From NCBI RefSeq assembly GCF_014489635.1, contig NZ_CP060828.1, forward strand, positions 2,356,001-2,420,000: a stretch of DNA of 64,000 nucleotides, read 5' to 3'. The translations under genes and the position numbers were made by a program. Positions 54,060 through 63,675 of this stretch are shown here, piece after piece. Source of the stretch: Streptomyces roseirectus. GTDB lineage: Bacteria > Actinomycetota > Actinomycetes > Streptomycetales > Streptomycetaceae. Numbering within the stretch: the stretch's first letter is position 1; each line of letters begins with the position of its first letter. Below the pieces are notes generated by a model. The model searched no databases. It worked only from the letters and a program-made list of their open reading frames with translations, and had not been told where the DNA came from.

Positions 54060-54192
54060 CACGGCCTGTTCTCCTCCGTCGTGGGGGTTCCGGTCGAGCA
54101 GTGGACCACGCCCCGCTTCACATCGGCTCAAGAACCGTCGCGTTCGAGCAGCCCTCCACCACCCGTCGGGCGCTGTTGCCGACGATGCCCGT

Positions 54193-54972
54193 ATGACTGT
54201 CATCGTGATCACCGGCGGCAGCCGGGGCATCGGACTGGGCCTCGCGCACGCGTTCGCCTCCCGCGGCTGCCACGTCGTGATCTGCGGCCGCGACGAGACG
54301 TCCGTGACGGCCGCCGCCGAGCAGAGCGGCGCCCTCGGCGTCCCCGCCGACGTCACCTCCCGCGCCGACGTCCGCCGCCTGTGGGACACCGCCACCGAGC
54401 GCTTCGGCCGCGTCGACCACTGGATCAACAACGCCGGCATCGCACTGGCCCCGCGCCTCCTGCACGACATCCCGGAGGACGACGTCCGCCGCCTAGTCGA
54501 CGTCAACCTGGTCGGCGCGATCAACGGCTGCGCCGTCGCCGTCGAGCGGATGCTCGATCAGGGCGGCGGGTTCGTGTGGAACATGGTCGGCTTCGGCAGC
54601 AACGGCCGTGTCTCGCGCGGCATGGCGCCGTACGGGTCGACGAAGCGGGCCCTGGCGTACCTGCACGACACGCTGACCCTGGAGGCGAAGGGCACGCCGG
54701 TGCGGATCGGCCTGCTCTCCCCCGGCCTCGTCGTCACGGAACTCGTCGCCGGCAACGACCTCCGCTCCGACCTGCGGGGCCGCCGCCAGCAGGTGTACTA
54801 CGAGGTCCTGTCGGACCCGCTGGACGTCGTCGCCCCCTGGCTCGCCACCCGCGTCCTGTCGGCGACCAGGAACGGCACCCGCGCGGAACGCCTCACCGGC
54901 CCCAAGGCGTGCGGACGCCTGGCGACGGCACTGCTGCGGGGCCGACTGCATCCGGCGCTGCGGGCGACCTGA
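54193..54972 (+). CDS. SDR-family oxidoreductase
   Basis: 259 aa; ATG at MTVIVITGG with weak ribosome site. Cofactor motif TGGSRGIGLG (7-16), NNAG, YGSTK catalytic pair, and a longer C-terminal region (residues 190-259) than FabG-type SDRs, ending in basic residues. Subtype differs from the other three SDRs in the cluster. 24 bp before the second amidotransferase-like gene, so they probably form an operon. Substrate unknown. Confidence 0.88.
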   Translation: MTVIVITGGSRGIGLGLAHAFASRGCHVVICGRDETSVTAAAEQSGALGVPADVTSRADVRRLWDTATERFGRVDHWINNAGIALAPRLLHDIPEDDVRRLVDVNLVGAINGCAVAVERMLDQGGGFVWNMVGFGSNGRVSRGMAPYGSTKRALAYLHDTLTLEAKGTPVRIGLLSPGLVVTELVAGNDLRSDLRGRRQQVYYEVLSDPLDVVAPWLATRVLSATRNGTRAERLTGPKACGRLATALLRGRLHPALRAT

Positions 54973-54996
54973 ACTTTCGAGACCTAGGGAGATCCC

Positions 54997-56733
54997 GTGT
55001 CAGAACTCGCAGGCTGGGTCGATTTCGAGCGGACGCTCCCCGAGGGGCGGGAGGCCGTCGTCGCGATGACCCGCGCCCTGCGCGCCGGGGACGCGGGCGG
55101 CGGACGGCTGTGGGGAGGTCCGGGCGCCGTCCTCGGCGTGCGGTCCGGCGTCGATCCCGCCGTGGAGGGCGACAGCCTCGGCACCGTCGCCGCCGTCGCC
55201 TTCGCCGGCCAGTGCGACAACCGCGCCGAACTCCCCCGCGCCGGCACCGACGCGCAGGCGGTCCTGCTGTCGTGGCTCGCCACGGGCCCGGCCGGCGCCG
55301 ACCGCCCGCGCGGCTCGTACGCGTTCGCGGTGTGGGAGCCGCGCGCGGCCGAACTCACCCTGGTCCGCGACCGGTTGGGCACCCGCCCGCTGTACTGGGC
55401 GCGCACCCCGACCGGCGTGGTCTTCGCCTCCCGCCCCGACGCCCTCTTCGCCCACCCGGAGCTGCGCCCCCGCCTCGACGCGGACGCCCTGCGCACCGTC
55501 CTCGCCGGCATCAACGTCCCCGGCCGGACCGTGTTCGGGGACGTGTACGAGGTCCCGCCGGGCCACCTCGTCCGCTTCACCGCCGCCGGCCACACCGTCC
55601 ACCGCTACTGGCGCCCGGAGGCCGCCGAGCACTCCGACGACGTGGCCACCACCGCCGTCCGCGTCCGCGAACTGCTCGCCGGCGCCGTCGCGGAGCACAC
55701 CGGACGGGCGGGCACCCGGGTCGGCAGTCTCATGTCCGGGGGGCTGGACTCCAGCGCGCTGGCCGCGCTGCTCGCGGCGGGGGCGGAGGGGCCGGTGCCG
55801 ACGTTCGCCGTCGACTACCAGGGGTACGAGGAGAACTTCCGCCCGCACATCGTGCGCCCCCAGCCGGACAGCCCCTTCGTCCGCGACATGGCCGCGCACC
55901 TCGGCTCCGACCACACGGACGTCGTCCTCACCACCGGCGACCTCACCCGCCCCGAGCTGTGGACGCACCTGGTCACGGAACTGGACCAGCCGCGCCTGTT
56001 CGCGGACACCGAGCCGTCCATGGCGCGGCTGTACGCGGCGGTGGGCGGCCGGGTCGACACGCTGCTCAGCGGCGAGGGCGCGGACGAACTCTTCGGCGGC
56101 TTCCCCTGGTTCCACCATCCGCGCTGGGCGCAGGCGCCCGACTTCCCGTGGACGCCGACGACGGACGAACTGGTCGGCACCCTGTTCGCGCCGGCGATGA
56201 AGGAGCTGGAGGTGCGGACGTTCCGCGCCGACCACTACGCGACCGCGCTCGCGGAGATCCCCGGGCTGCCCGGCGAGGATCCGCTGGAGCGCCGGATGCG
56301 CGAGGTGGTCTACCTCTTCACGACCCGTTTCCTGCCCGAACAGCTCGACCGCGCGCACCGCTTCGGCGCCGCCGCCGGCCTCGACGTCCGCCTCCCCTTC
56401 TGCGACCACCGCCTCGTCCAGTACGCCCTGAACATCCCCTGGTCGACGAAGACGTCGGACGGCTGGGAGAAGAGCACCCTGCGCGCGGCGGTCGCCGACC
56501 TCCTGCCGGCGTCGGTCCTCCAGCGCCGCAAGTCCGGCTACCCGATGACCCACGACGACGGCTACGACGCCACGCTCCGCACGCGCCTGGCCGCGCTGCC
56601 GGCGGACGCGCCGGTCCGTCCGCTGCTGGATCCGGCGGCGCTGCACGCGCCTCGGTTGAGCCGGACGGAGCTGGAGCTGGCGTTGAAGGTGAACGGGTGG
56701 TTGGAGAGGTACGGGTTGACGCTGCCGGGGTGA
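54997..56733 (+). CDS. Asparagine synthetase-like enzyme with lost glutaminase nucleophile
   Basis: 578 aa from a GTG with AGGGAG five bases upstream. Paralog of 26935-28776. The N-terminus reads VSELAGWVDF where the paralog has VCGIAGWVDF: Cys2 is Ser (codon TCA), the RGPD loop and the NGEIYN motif are gone (AGQCDN instead). The synthetase half is complete: SGGLDSS (247-253), GEGADELFGGF, EKSTLRAAVADLLP, RRKSGYPMTHDDGY. So ATP-dependent carboxylate activation should work, but not glutamine hydrolysis. Like beta-lactam synthetase, it may use a different amine (intramolecular lactam closure or an external N-nucleophile) or free ammonia. Confidence 0.93.
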   Translation: MSELAGWVDFERTLPEGREAVVAMTRALRAGDAGGGRLWGGPGAVLGVRSGVDPAVEGDSLGTVAAVAFAGQCDNRAELPRAGTDAQAVLLSWLATGPAGADRPRGSYAFAVWEPRAAELTLVRDRLGTRPLYWARTPTGVVFASRPDALFAHPELRPRLDADALRTVLAGINVPGRTVFGDVYEVPPGHLVRFTAAGHTVHRYWRPEAAEHSDDVATTAVRVRELLAGAVAEHTGRAGTRVGSLMSGGLDSSALAALLAAGAEGPVPTFAVDYQGYEENFRPHIVRPQPDSPFVRDMAAHLGSDHTDVVLTTGDLTRPELWTHLVTELDQPRLFADTEPSMARLYAAVGGRVDTLLSGEGADELFGGFPWFHHPRWAQAPDFPWTPTTDELVGTLFAPAMKELEVRTFRADHYATALAEIPGLPGEDPLERRMREVVYLFTTRFLPEQLDRAHRFGAAAGLDVRLPFCDHRLVQYALNIPWSTKTSDGWEKSTLRAAVADLLPASVLQRRKSGYPMTHDDGYDATLRTRLAALPADAPVRPLLDPAALHAPRLSRTELELALKVNGWLERYGLTLPG

Positions 56734-56740
56734 CCCCCCA

Positions 56741-56770
56741 AGGGGCGCGTACCTTGCGGCACGCGCCCCT
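56741..56770. terminator. Convergent terminator hairpin
   Basis: AGGGGCGCGT / ACGCGCCCCT (10 bp) with a 10-base loop between the convergent amidotransferase-like and ABM genes. Confidence 0.7.
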
Positions 56771-56780
56771 CCGCGCTCCC

Positions 56781-57095
56781 CTACCCCGCGCTCAGCACGC
56801 ACACCGTCTGACTCAGCCGCATCTCCCCGCCCCGCCGGTACGGCTGGAGCCGGCGCCGGTTCTCCACATGCTCCTCGCTGTGCTCGAACCGGTGGAAACT
56901 CGCCGCGTCGACCCAGTCGGTGACGACGTAGTAGACGTCCTCCTCGTCGACGGCCCGCGCCAGCGCCTGCCCGAGGTTGCCGGCCTGCGCGGCGATTCCC
57001 CGCCCCACCTCCTCCCACACCTTCTCGAACTCGGCGCCCCGCCCGGGGACGGTCTCCATGCGCAGCATCACACGGAAGGGAAGCGAATCCGGCAT
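56781..57095 (-). CDS. ABM-type monooxygenase, third copy
   Basis: 104 aa, ATG with GGAGGT upstream. Homolog of the protein at 6980-7300: FRVMLRMETVPGR, NLGQALARA, VYYVVTDWVDAASF, LQPYRRGGEM. Cofactor-free quinone-forming monooxygenase or accessory cyclase of aromatic polyketide pathways. Divergent from the POT transporter, with candidate SARP repeats in the shared gap, linking this gene to cluster regulation. Confidence 0.87.
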   Translation of the reverse strand: MPDSLPFRVMLRMETVPGRGAEFEKVWEEVGRGIAAQAGNLGQALARAVDEEDVYYVVTDWVDAASFHRFEHSEEHVENRRRLQPYRRGGEMRLSQTVCVLSAG

Positions 57096-57153
57096 CTGAA
57101 CTACCTCCGAGACGGCCCGGGTCGGCAAAGGGAGCCCAGTCTCGGCACGCCTC

Positions 57154-57171
57154 CTCGACGTCCGCTCGAAG
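57154..57171. promoter_or_regulatory. Candidate SARP repeats between ABM and POT genes
   Basis: CTCGACG-N4-CTCGAAG, two heptamers in 11-bp phase (minus strand: CTTCGAG-N4-CGTCGAG), about 60-77 bp upstream of the ABM start. Inference from spacing. Confidence 0.45.
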
Positions 57172-57256
57172 CCCCGCCCTTCGAGCCGTCCTCCAGAGCC
57201 TTTGGACAAGCGTTCGGCACCCTCGGCTCCCCCGAACCGTCCCCTTTGGAGGAGCC

Positions 57257-58756
57257 ATGACCGCCCCGGCCAAGCCCCCCGCCCTCCAGCCGGCCGAAGG
57301 CACCGGCAGACGCGGCCCCCTCGGCTGGCCCCGCTGGTTCACCACCCTGTTCGGGACCGACATATGGGAGCGGTTCAGCTTCTACGGCATGACGGCGATC
57401 CTCGTCCTGTACGCGACGGAGGACACCGCGGACGGCGGCCTCGGCCTGTCGAACGACGACGCGACGCTGCTGTTCGGCCTCTACATGGCGTCGGTGTTCC
57501 TGTGCTCGGTGCCGGGCGGCTGGCTGGGCGACCGCCTGTTCGGCTCGTCGCGGGCGGTCCTGTACGGCGGTGTCCTGATCGGTATGGGGCACGTGTCGAT
57601 GGCCGTGCCCGGCCGGTTCCTCTTCTACCCCGGTCTGCTGCTGATCGCGGCCGGCACCGGGCTCCTGAAGCCGAACATGGCCAACCTGCTGAGCGCGTTC
57701 TACGCCCCGCGGGACCGGGCCGGCCGCGACGCCGGGTTCGCGATCTTCTACATGAGCGTGCAGGTCAGCGCGCTGGCCGCGCCGGTGATCGTCGGCGCGG
57801 TGGGTGAGACGGTCGACTGGCACCTCGGCTTCGGCCTGGCCGCCGTCGGCATGGCGCTGGGCCTCGTGCAGTACACGCGCGGCATGCGTCACTTCGGCGG
57901 CACGGGCAGCGCCCCCGACCGCGCGGCGACCCCGGCCCAGCGTGCCCGCGTCCTGCGCCGGAGCGGTGCGGCGGCCGTCGTCCTCGCGCTGGTCTACGGC
58001 ACGGACGCGGCGCTGGGCACCTTCGAGATCGTCCACGTCATGGGGCTGATCGGCGTGCTGACGGTCGTCGTCCCGGCCGTCTTCTTCTGGCGTCTGCTGC
58101 GCGATCCGGTCCTGACGGACGCCGAGCGCGTCCGGGTGAGGACGTACATCTGGCTCTTCCTGGCCTCCGCGCTCTTCTGGGCGATGTTCCTCCAGGGCGG
58201 CTCGGTGTTCTCCCTGTTCGCGAAGGAGTCCACCGACCGCGCGGTCCTCGGTTTCACCGTCCCCACGAGCTGGTTCCAGTCCGCGACCCCCCTCTTCGTC
58301 CTGGCCACGGCCCCGCTCTTCGCCGCCCTCTGGCGCCGGGCCGGCGACCGCGTCAACACGGCCGTCAAGTTCGGCATCGGCATGATCAGCACGGCGCTGG
58401 CCTTCATGGTCATGTCCGCGGCGGCCTGGCAGGCGTCCGCCTCCGACACCGGCCTGGTCTCCCCCTGGTGGCTGGTCGCGGCCTTCCTCCTCCTAGCGGC
58501 CGGCGAGGTCGCCTTCGCCCCCGTCGGCATGAGCGCCACCACCGCCATCGCCCCCGCCACCTTCGTCAGCCAGATGGTCGGCCTCTTCTGGCTCGCCGGA
58601 GCCCTCGGCGGCGGCCTCGGCGGCAACGCCCTCAAAGCCTCCGGCTCCTCCTCCCCCTCCCCCGCCTACTTCCTCACCCTCGCCCTCATCACCCTCACCA
58701 CCGGCACCACCCTCATCCTGTCTCGCCGCCCTTTGGGCCACCGCTTGGGCGTCTGA
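57257..58756 (+). CDS. POT/PTR2-family transporter
   Basis: 499 aa, about 14 hydrophobic segments. POT signatures: TDIWERFSFYGMTAILVLY (ExxERF region, with Asp in first place) and GTGLLKPNMANLLSAFY. Normally proton-coupled di/tripeptide uptake; in biosynthetic clusters such proteins may move other solutes. ATG with GGAGG upstream. It is the last gene with a plausible link to the polyketide cluster. Confidence 0.9.
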   Translation: MTAPAKPPALQPAEGTGRRGPLGWPRWFTTLFGTDIWERFSFYGMTAILVLYATEDTADGGLGLSNDDATLLFGLYMASVFLCSVPGGWLGDRLFGSSRAVLYGGVLIGMGHVSMAVPGRFLFYPGLLLIAAGTGLLKPNMANLLSAFYAPRDRAGRDAGFAIFYMSVQVSALAAPVIVGAVGETVDWHLGFGLAAVGMALGLVQYTRGMRHFGGTGSAPDRAATPAQRARVLRRSGAAAVVLALVYGTDAALGTFEIVHVMGLIGVLTVVVPAVFFWRLLRDPVLTDAERVRVRTYIWLFLASALFWAMFLQGGSVFSLFAKESTDRAVLGFTVPTSWFQSATPLFVLATAPLFAALWRRAGDRVNTAVKFGIGMISTALAFMVMSAAAWQASASDTGLVSPWWLVAAFLLLAAGEVAFAPVGMSATTAIAPATFVSQMVGLFWLAGALGGGLGGNALKASGSSSPSPAYFLTLALITLTTGTTLILSRRPLGHRLGV

Positions 58757-58795
58757 CCGGGGCTCACACTCCAACTCTCCTCCGCACACGGACCT

Positions 58796-58825
58796 TTGAC
58801 CAGATGTCGTCAATCGACCTACATT
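58796..58825 (+). promoter_or_regulatory. Predicted sigma-70-type promoter of the R-M gene
   Basis: TTGACC (58796-58801), 18-base spacer, TACATT (58820-58825). It lies in an AT-richer stretch about 80 bases upstream of the restriction-modification gene. A good match to housekeeping promoter boxes. Confidence 0.55.
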
Positions 58826-58905
58826 CGCTGGCGTTTACCACTTAGTTTGTCATGGGCATTCTGTATAGGTCTGATCGTCGGCGTAGGTGCGACCTTGGGG
58901 GGCCG

Positions 58906-61900
58906 ATGGCAAGAGGGGACGCCTGGGCGGCAAAGGGCACGACCGGATCAGTCGCGGATCTCGTCGCCCGGTTCGGCGAGGAGGTCAGGGCCAAGCTTCA
59001 AGGTCCCGCAGGGGCGGTCAGCAGCAAGGAGGACAGCCTGACCGCGCCGGTGGAGCAATTACTGCGCGGCATGGCCTCGCGGCAACGTCTCAAGCTCATC
59101 GCCCACGGCCAGAGTCGCGTCAAGGAACTCAAGATCCGGCCCGACTTCGCCATCTCCTGCGGCGGCAGGACCATCGGGCACGTCGAACTGAAGCCACCAG
59201 GAGCGGGTGCCGATCCGGAGCAGTGGTCGGTGAGAAGCCACAACCGGAGGCAATGGGAGAAGATCAAGGCCCTGCACAACGTGCTCTACACCGACGGGTA
59301 CCAGTGGGCTGTCTACCGTTTCGGCGTACAGGTCGGCCCGACTGGAGTCCTGGTCGGGGACCTTGAATCCGGCAGCCGGCGACTCGCCGTCGCGGACACC
59401 GGTTTCGAGCGTGCCCTTACGCACTTTTTCCTGCCCGCCCCCATCGTCCACGGCAGCATCGCCGAACTGGTCAAGCGCATCGCGAAAATCTGCGCTCTGC
59501 TGCGCGATGAGGTCACCGAACGTCTCACCCGCGAAGAGCACGGGGAAGCCGACGCCGCGTTCGCGATCCTGGCCGACAACTGGAAGGACCTGCTCTTTCC
59601 TGATGCCCGCCCGGAGGAATTCGCGGACCAATACAGCCAGACATTGACCTTTGCCACGCTGCTGGCTCGCCTTGAGCACATTGACCTGAGCAGGCTCACG
59701 CTCCCCGAGGTCGCGATCCGGCTGGGCAAACGACATTCGTTGATGGGCAAGGCGCTGGCCGTGCTGACGGATGACGCCCTCGACGACCTGCGGGGCGTCA
59801 TCGACCCGTTGATCGACGTCATATCGGCCGTCGACCCCGAGATGTTCAAGGACGAGACCGGAGACGCCTACCTTCACTTGTACGAGGGGTTTCTGACCGC
59901 CTACGACCCGGAACTGCGACGCCGGACGGGTACGTACTACACGGCCGGCGAAGTCGTCCGCTTCATGGTCCGCTTCACCGACGAGGTGCTGCGTGACCGA
60001 CTCGGTCAGGAGGACGGATACGGAAGCGAGGACGTCACCGTCGTCGATCCGGCCATGGGCACCGGGACCTTCCTCATCAACATCATCGACCACGTCGCCA
60101 AGTCCCTGTCGCTGAAGTACGGCGGGACGCTCAAGTCCGGGCTGCTCCAGGAGCTCGCGGGCCGGCTGGTCGGGCTGGAGAAACAGACCGGGCCGTACGC
60201 GGTCGCGGAACTCCGGGTGCACCACGCCTTCCGGTCCCACGACGCCGACGTCACGCGCCGCCCGCCGAGGCTTCTGGTGGCCGACACGCTCGACGATCCC
60301 GCCGTCGAGCATCACCTGGGCTTCATGTACGAGGCGATCGCTCGCCACCGCCGCATGGCGAACAAGATCAAGGCGGACGAAAAGGTCATGGTGGTCATCG
60401 GCAATCCGCCCTACCTGCGGGGCGCACGGCAGTCAGGGGTCGGACGCTGGGTCACCGAGGGCAACCCGAACGACAAGGGCGCGATCCTCGCCCGCTTCCA
60501 CCCGGAGGACAACGGACGCGTCGGTTACGCCCTCGACAACCTCTACGTCTACTTCTGGGCGTGGTCCACCTGGAAGGTCTTCGACCAGTTGACCGTCTCG
60601 GGAGCGCCGAAGGCCCCCAGCGGGATCGTCGCCCTCATCACCAACTCCGGATACCTGGACAGCGACGGCGCGGCCGGCATGCGCCACTACCTGCGCGAGG
60701 CCGCCGACGAGGGCTGGGTCATCGGCCTCTCCCCCGAAGGCGCCTACTCCGACCCGCGTACTCGTGTCTTCCAGGACGTCAAGCGGGAGATCTGCATCGC
60801 CGTCTTCGTCCGCCACGGCGCCCCGAACGCGGGTACACCGGCGCGGGTCTGGCGCCTCGATGTCCCCGCGGGCACGCGCGAGGAGAAGTTCGACTGGCTG
60901 GAAGGGCTTGGCCTCGACGGCCATCGCGGAGGGACCTCCTGGCAGCTCTGCCCCACACAGTGGACCGCGCCCTTTCACATCACGTCCGACTCCGAGTGGT
61001 CGGCCATGCCACCGGTGGACGCCCTGCTGCCCTGGACCAGCTCCGGCAACAAGAACAACCGCAGCTGGCCCGTCTCACCCAGCCGGGACGTTCTGAAGGC
61101 CCGGTGGCGCAGGCTCGTCCAAGCCCCGGCGGAGGACAAGGCCGCACTGCTGAAATCCACCCGGGACCGCCGTCCCGACAAACCAGAACCACCACTGCCC
61201 GGCCAGCGGGAAAGAAGCACCCTCGCTGCGGAGCAGGAGACGGTACCGGTCATCGTTCCCTACGGCCGGATGACGTTCGACAGGCAGTACATCATCGCGG
61301 ACCGGCGAGTGATCGACTTTCCACGACCGGCCTTGTGGTTCGCCCACAACGACCGACGCCAGATCTACCTCTCCGAGCTGCATACGGAGTCGGGACGCAT
61401 CGGCCCGGCCGTCGGGTTCACCGCTCTCCTTCCCGACATGCACCACTTCAAAGGCACCGAAGGTGGACGCGTCGCCCCTCTCTACCGCCACCCCCACCTG
61501 GCAGAACCGAACGTGACCCCTGGCCTGCTGCGGCTGCTCACCGAGACGCACGGCGTGACAGTCACCGCCGAGGACCTCTTCGCGTACATCGCGGGAACAG
61601 CCGGCCACAGCGGGTACACCCGCCGCTTCGCCGCGAACCTCGCCGAGCGGGGTGCCCGGATCCCTATGACGCGCGACCCGGCTCTTTGGGCGGAGGTCGT
61701 GGAAGTGGGCAGGCGCACGGTGTGGATCCACACGTACGGCCGGCGCTTCGCCTCCCACCACGGCAGTTCGCCCGGCACGCCCCCCAGGCTTCCCCCGGAG
61801 GAACGACCGGAATGCGTCGTCGCGATCGGAGAGGACGACGGGTTACCCGAGGCCATCTCCTACGACACGTCCACGCGGACCCTCACCGTGGGCACGGGCC

Positions 61901-62283
61901 GCATACGTCCGGTGGCGCCGGAGGTCTGGGACTACCGGATCGGCGGAGTGCAGGTGATCCGCAAGTGGTTCGGCTTCCGCAAGCGCAGGCCGGACGTGGA
62001 ACGGCAGACCCCGTTGAACGAGATCCTGCCCCCGGCCTGGCCCGCCCGGTGGACCGTCGACCTGCTCGACCTCATCAACGCACTCGGGCTCCTCGTGGCC
62101 CTCGAACCCCGACAGGCCCGGCTGCTGGATGCCGTGAGCAGCGGCCCGCTCATCACCGTCGACGACTTACGGGGCGAGGGCATCCTGCCCGTGCCTGCCT
62201 ACGCGATCAGGGAACCGAAACCGCCACGGAAGTCTCGACGCACCCCTGGTCCGGGTCAGGAGAGTTTCGACTTTCCTGACTGA
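58906..62283 (+). CDS. Type ISP single-chain restriction-modification enzyme
   Basis: 1125 aa from ATG (an in-frame upstream ATG at 58852 is AT-rich and less likely). N-terminal nuclease-like domain with a PD-(D/E)xK pattern: Asp80 (RPDFAIS) and Glu94-Leu-Lys96 (HVELKPP). A helical linker is followed by the N6-adenine methyltransferase with DPAMGTGTF (Asp381) and NPPY (Asn500), then a C-terminal target-recognition region (about 650-1100). Architecture fits type ISP/IIG enzymes that cut and methylate in one chain. A translocase motor is not evident by eye. No separate methylase or specificity gene flanks it. Codon use slightly less GC-biased: probable defence cargo beside the cluster. Confidence 0.9.
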   Translation: MARGDAWAAKGTTGSVADLVARFGEEVRAKLQGPAGAVSSKEDSLTAPVEQLLRGMASRQRLKLIAHGQSRVKELKIRPDFAISCGGRTIGHVELKPPGAGADPEQWSVRSHNRRQWEKIKALHNVLYTDGYQWAVYRFGVQVGPTGVLVGDLESGSRRLAVADTGFERALTHFFLPAPIVHGSIAELVKRIAKICALLRDEVTERLTREEHGEADAAFAILADNWKDLLFPDARPEEFADQYSQTLTFATLLARLEHIDLSRLTLPEVAIRLGKRHSLMGKALAVLTDDALDDLRGVIDPLIDVISAVDPEMFKDETGDAYLHLYEGFLTAYDPELRRRTGTYYTAGEVVRFMVRFTDEVLRDRLGQEDGYGSEDVTVVDPAMGTGTFLINIIDHVAKSLSLKYGGTLKSGLLQELAGRLVGLEKQTGPYAVAELRVHHAFRSHDADVTRRPPRLLVADTLDDPAVEHHLGFMYEAIARHRRMANKIKADEKVMVVIGNPPYLRGARQSGVGRWVTEGNPNDKGAILARFHPEDNGRVGYALDNLYVYFWAWSTWKVFDQLTVSGAPKAPSGIVALITNSGYLDSDGAAGMRHYLREAADEGWVIGLSPEGAYSDPRTRVFQDVKREICIAVFVRHGAPNAGTPARVWRLDVPAGTREEKFDWLEGLGLDGHRGGTSWQLCPTQWTAPFHITSDSEWSAMPPVDALLPWTSSGNKNNRSWPVSPSRDVLKARWRRLVQAPAEDKAALLKSTRDRRPDKPEPPLPGQRERSTLAAEQETVPVIVPYGRMTFDRQYIIADRRVIDFPRPALWFAHNDRRQIYLSELHTESGRIGPAVGFTALLPDMHHFKGTEGGRVAPLYRHPHLAEPNVTPGLLRLLTETHGVTVTAEDLFAYIAGTAGHSGYTRRFAANLAERGARIPMTRDPALWAEVVEVGRRTVWIHTYGRRFASHHGSSPGTPPRLPPEERPECVVAIGEDDGLPEAISYDTSTRTLTVGTGRIRPVAPEVWDYRIGGVQVIRKWFGFRKRRPDVERQTPLNEILPPAWPARWTVDLLDLINALGLLVALEPRQARLLDAVSSGPLITVDDLRGEGILPVPAYAIREPKPPRKSRRTPGPGQESFDFPD

Positions 62284-62322
62284 CGCCCACGACGTCGAGG
62301 GAAGCCGTACGCCATAGGCGCC

Positions 62323-63675
62323 CTACTTCACCGGCTCCAGAATCGCCACGCATTCGACGTGGTGGGTCATCGGAAACAGATCGAACGCCCGAAGCGTCCG
62401 CACCCGATACCCCCCCTCCCGGAAGTACCCCAGATCCCGAGCCAGCGCAGCAGGATCGCAGGCGACGTAAGCGATCCGCCGAGCCCCGAGGGAGGCGAGG
62501 TGCTGGACGGTGGAGCGCCCGGCGCCCGCGCGGGGCGGGTCGAGGACGATGAGGTCGACCTCGGTGATGCCGGTGCGAGGCAGGACGGAGTCGACCTTGC
62601 CCTGCTCGATGCGGACACGGGGGAACCCGGCGAGATTGTGCCGCGCGTCCTCGACGGCCCGCTTGCCGGACTCGATGCCGAGGACGGCGCCGGCCTCGCC
62701 GAGCCGGTCCGCGAGGGCGCCCGCGAAGAGCCCCACCCCGCAGTACAGGTCGAGCGCCATCTCGCCCTTGCGCGGCAGCAGCCCCTGCATGACCGCGAGG
62801 ACGAGCGTGTCGGCCGCCTTGGGGTGAACCTGCCAGAAACCGCCGCTGCCGACCCGGTGCGTACGCCCGTCCGCACGCTCGCGGACGAAGGCCCGCCCGT
62901 GGACACGGTGCACACCCCCGTCCCGCTCCTCGACGCGCATGACGGAGACGGGCTTGTCGAGTTCGACGAGGGGCAGGCGGGCGCCGGGACGGGGCGTGAG
63001 GATGACCTGCCGGTCCTGGGAACCGGTCGCGGCGATCGCCTCGACGGACTCCATCCCGGCCCAGTCCCGCTTCTCGACGCCGAGTTCGCTGACCCCCGGC
63101 GCCGCGATCATGCAGTGGTCGACGACCTCGACCTCGTGGGACCGGTGCCGGCGCAGACCGGCGTTGCCGTCCGCGTCGACGGCGTACTGCACCCGCGTCC
63201 GCCACTGCGGGACCTCGCCCGCGGGCAGCTTGTCACCCTCGGCCGGCATGACCGTGCCGTCCCAGCCGACGTCCTCGGGGGTGAGCCCGGCGAGGCGCAG
63301 CAGCTGCTCGGCGATGACCTCGCCCTTCATGCGCCGCTGGGCGCCGGGCTTGGCGTGCTGCCAGTCGCAGCCCCCGCACTTCCCGGGCCCGGCGAAGGGG
63401 CACGGCGCCTCGACCCGGTCCTTGGACGCCGTCCGGATCTCGACGGCGTCGGCGCGCAGGAACCGTGCACCCTCCTCGCCCTCGGTGACCCGCGCGAGCA
63501 CCCGCTCACCGGGCAGCGCGTGCCGGACGAACAGCACCTGGCCCTCGTCCGTGCGCGCGATGCAGTGCCCACCGTGGGCGACGGGGCCGATCTCGACCTC
63601 GTACTCACGGCCGACGAGCGAGACCCGCTCGTCGAGAGACTTCCCCGCCTGCTGTTTCTTCGGTTCTGCCTGCAT
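62323..63675 (-). CDS. TrmA/RlmD-family RNA (uracil-5) methyltransferase
   Basis: 450 aa; ATG chosen where homology starts. N-terminal TRAM domain (EYEVEIGPVAHGGHCIAR), iron-sulfur Cys cluster (CPFAGPGKCGGCDW plus a later Cys), SAM-binding LDLYCGVGLFAGAL, LDPPRAGAG and catalytic Cys motif YVACDPAAL. Methylates U in tRNA or rRNA at C5. A housekeeping gene marking the right border of the accessory region. Confidence 0.93.
   Translation of the reverse strand: MQAEPKKQQAGKSLDERVSLVGREYEVEIGPVAHGGHCIARTDEGQVLFVRHALPGERVLARVTEGEEGARFLRADAVEIRTASKDRVEAPCPFAGPGKCGGCDWQHAKPGAQRRMKGEVIAEQLLRLAGLTPEDVGWDGTVMPAEGDKLPAGEVPQWRTRVQYAVDADGNAGLRRHRSHEVEVVDHCMIAAPGVSELGVEKRDWAGMESVEAIAATGSQDRQVILTPRPGARLPLVELDKPVSVMRVEERDGGVHRVHGRAFVRERADGRTHRVGSGGFWQVHPKAADTLVLAVMQGLLPRKGEMALDLYCGVGLFAGALADRLGEAGAVLGIESGKRAVEDARHNLAGFPRVRIEQGKVDSVLPRTGITEVDLIVLDPPRAGAGRSTVQHLASLGARRIAYVACDPAALARDLGYFREGGYRVRTLRAFDLFPMTHHVECVAILEPVK

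Noticed and set aside
26935..56733. Claim that the two amidotransferase-like enzymes make an N-N bond as in N-amino lactam products
   Set aside because: Attractive but nothing in the sequence shows N-N chemistry (no recognisable N-N enzyme); kept only as one possible amine substrate.
52911..57260. 1449-codon plus-strand open frame
   Set aside because: Shadow of the P450 (antisense), SDR and amidotransferase-like genes; no domain in this frame.
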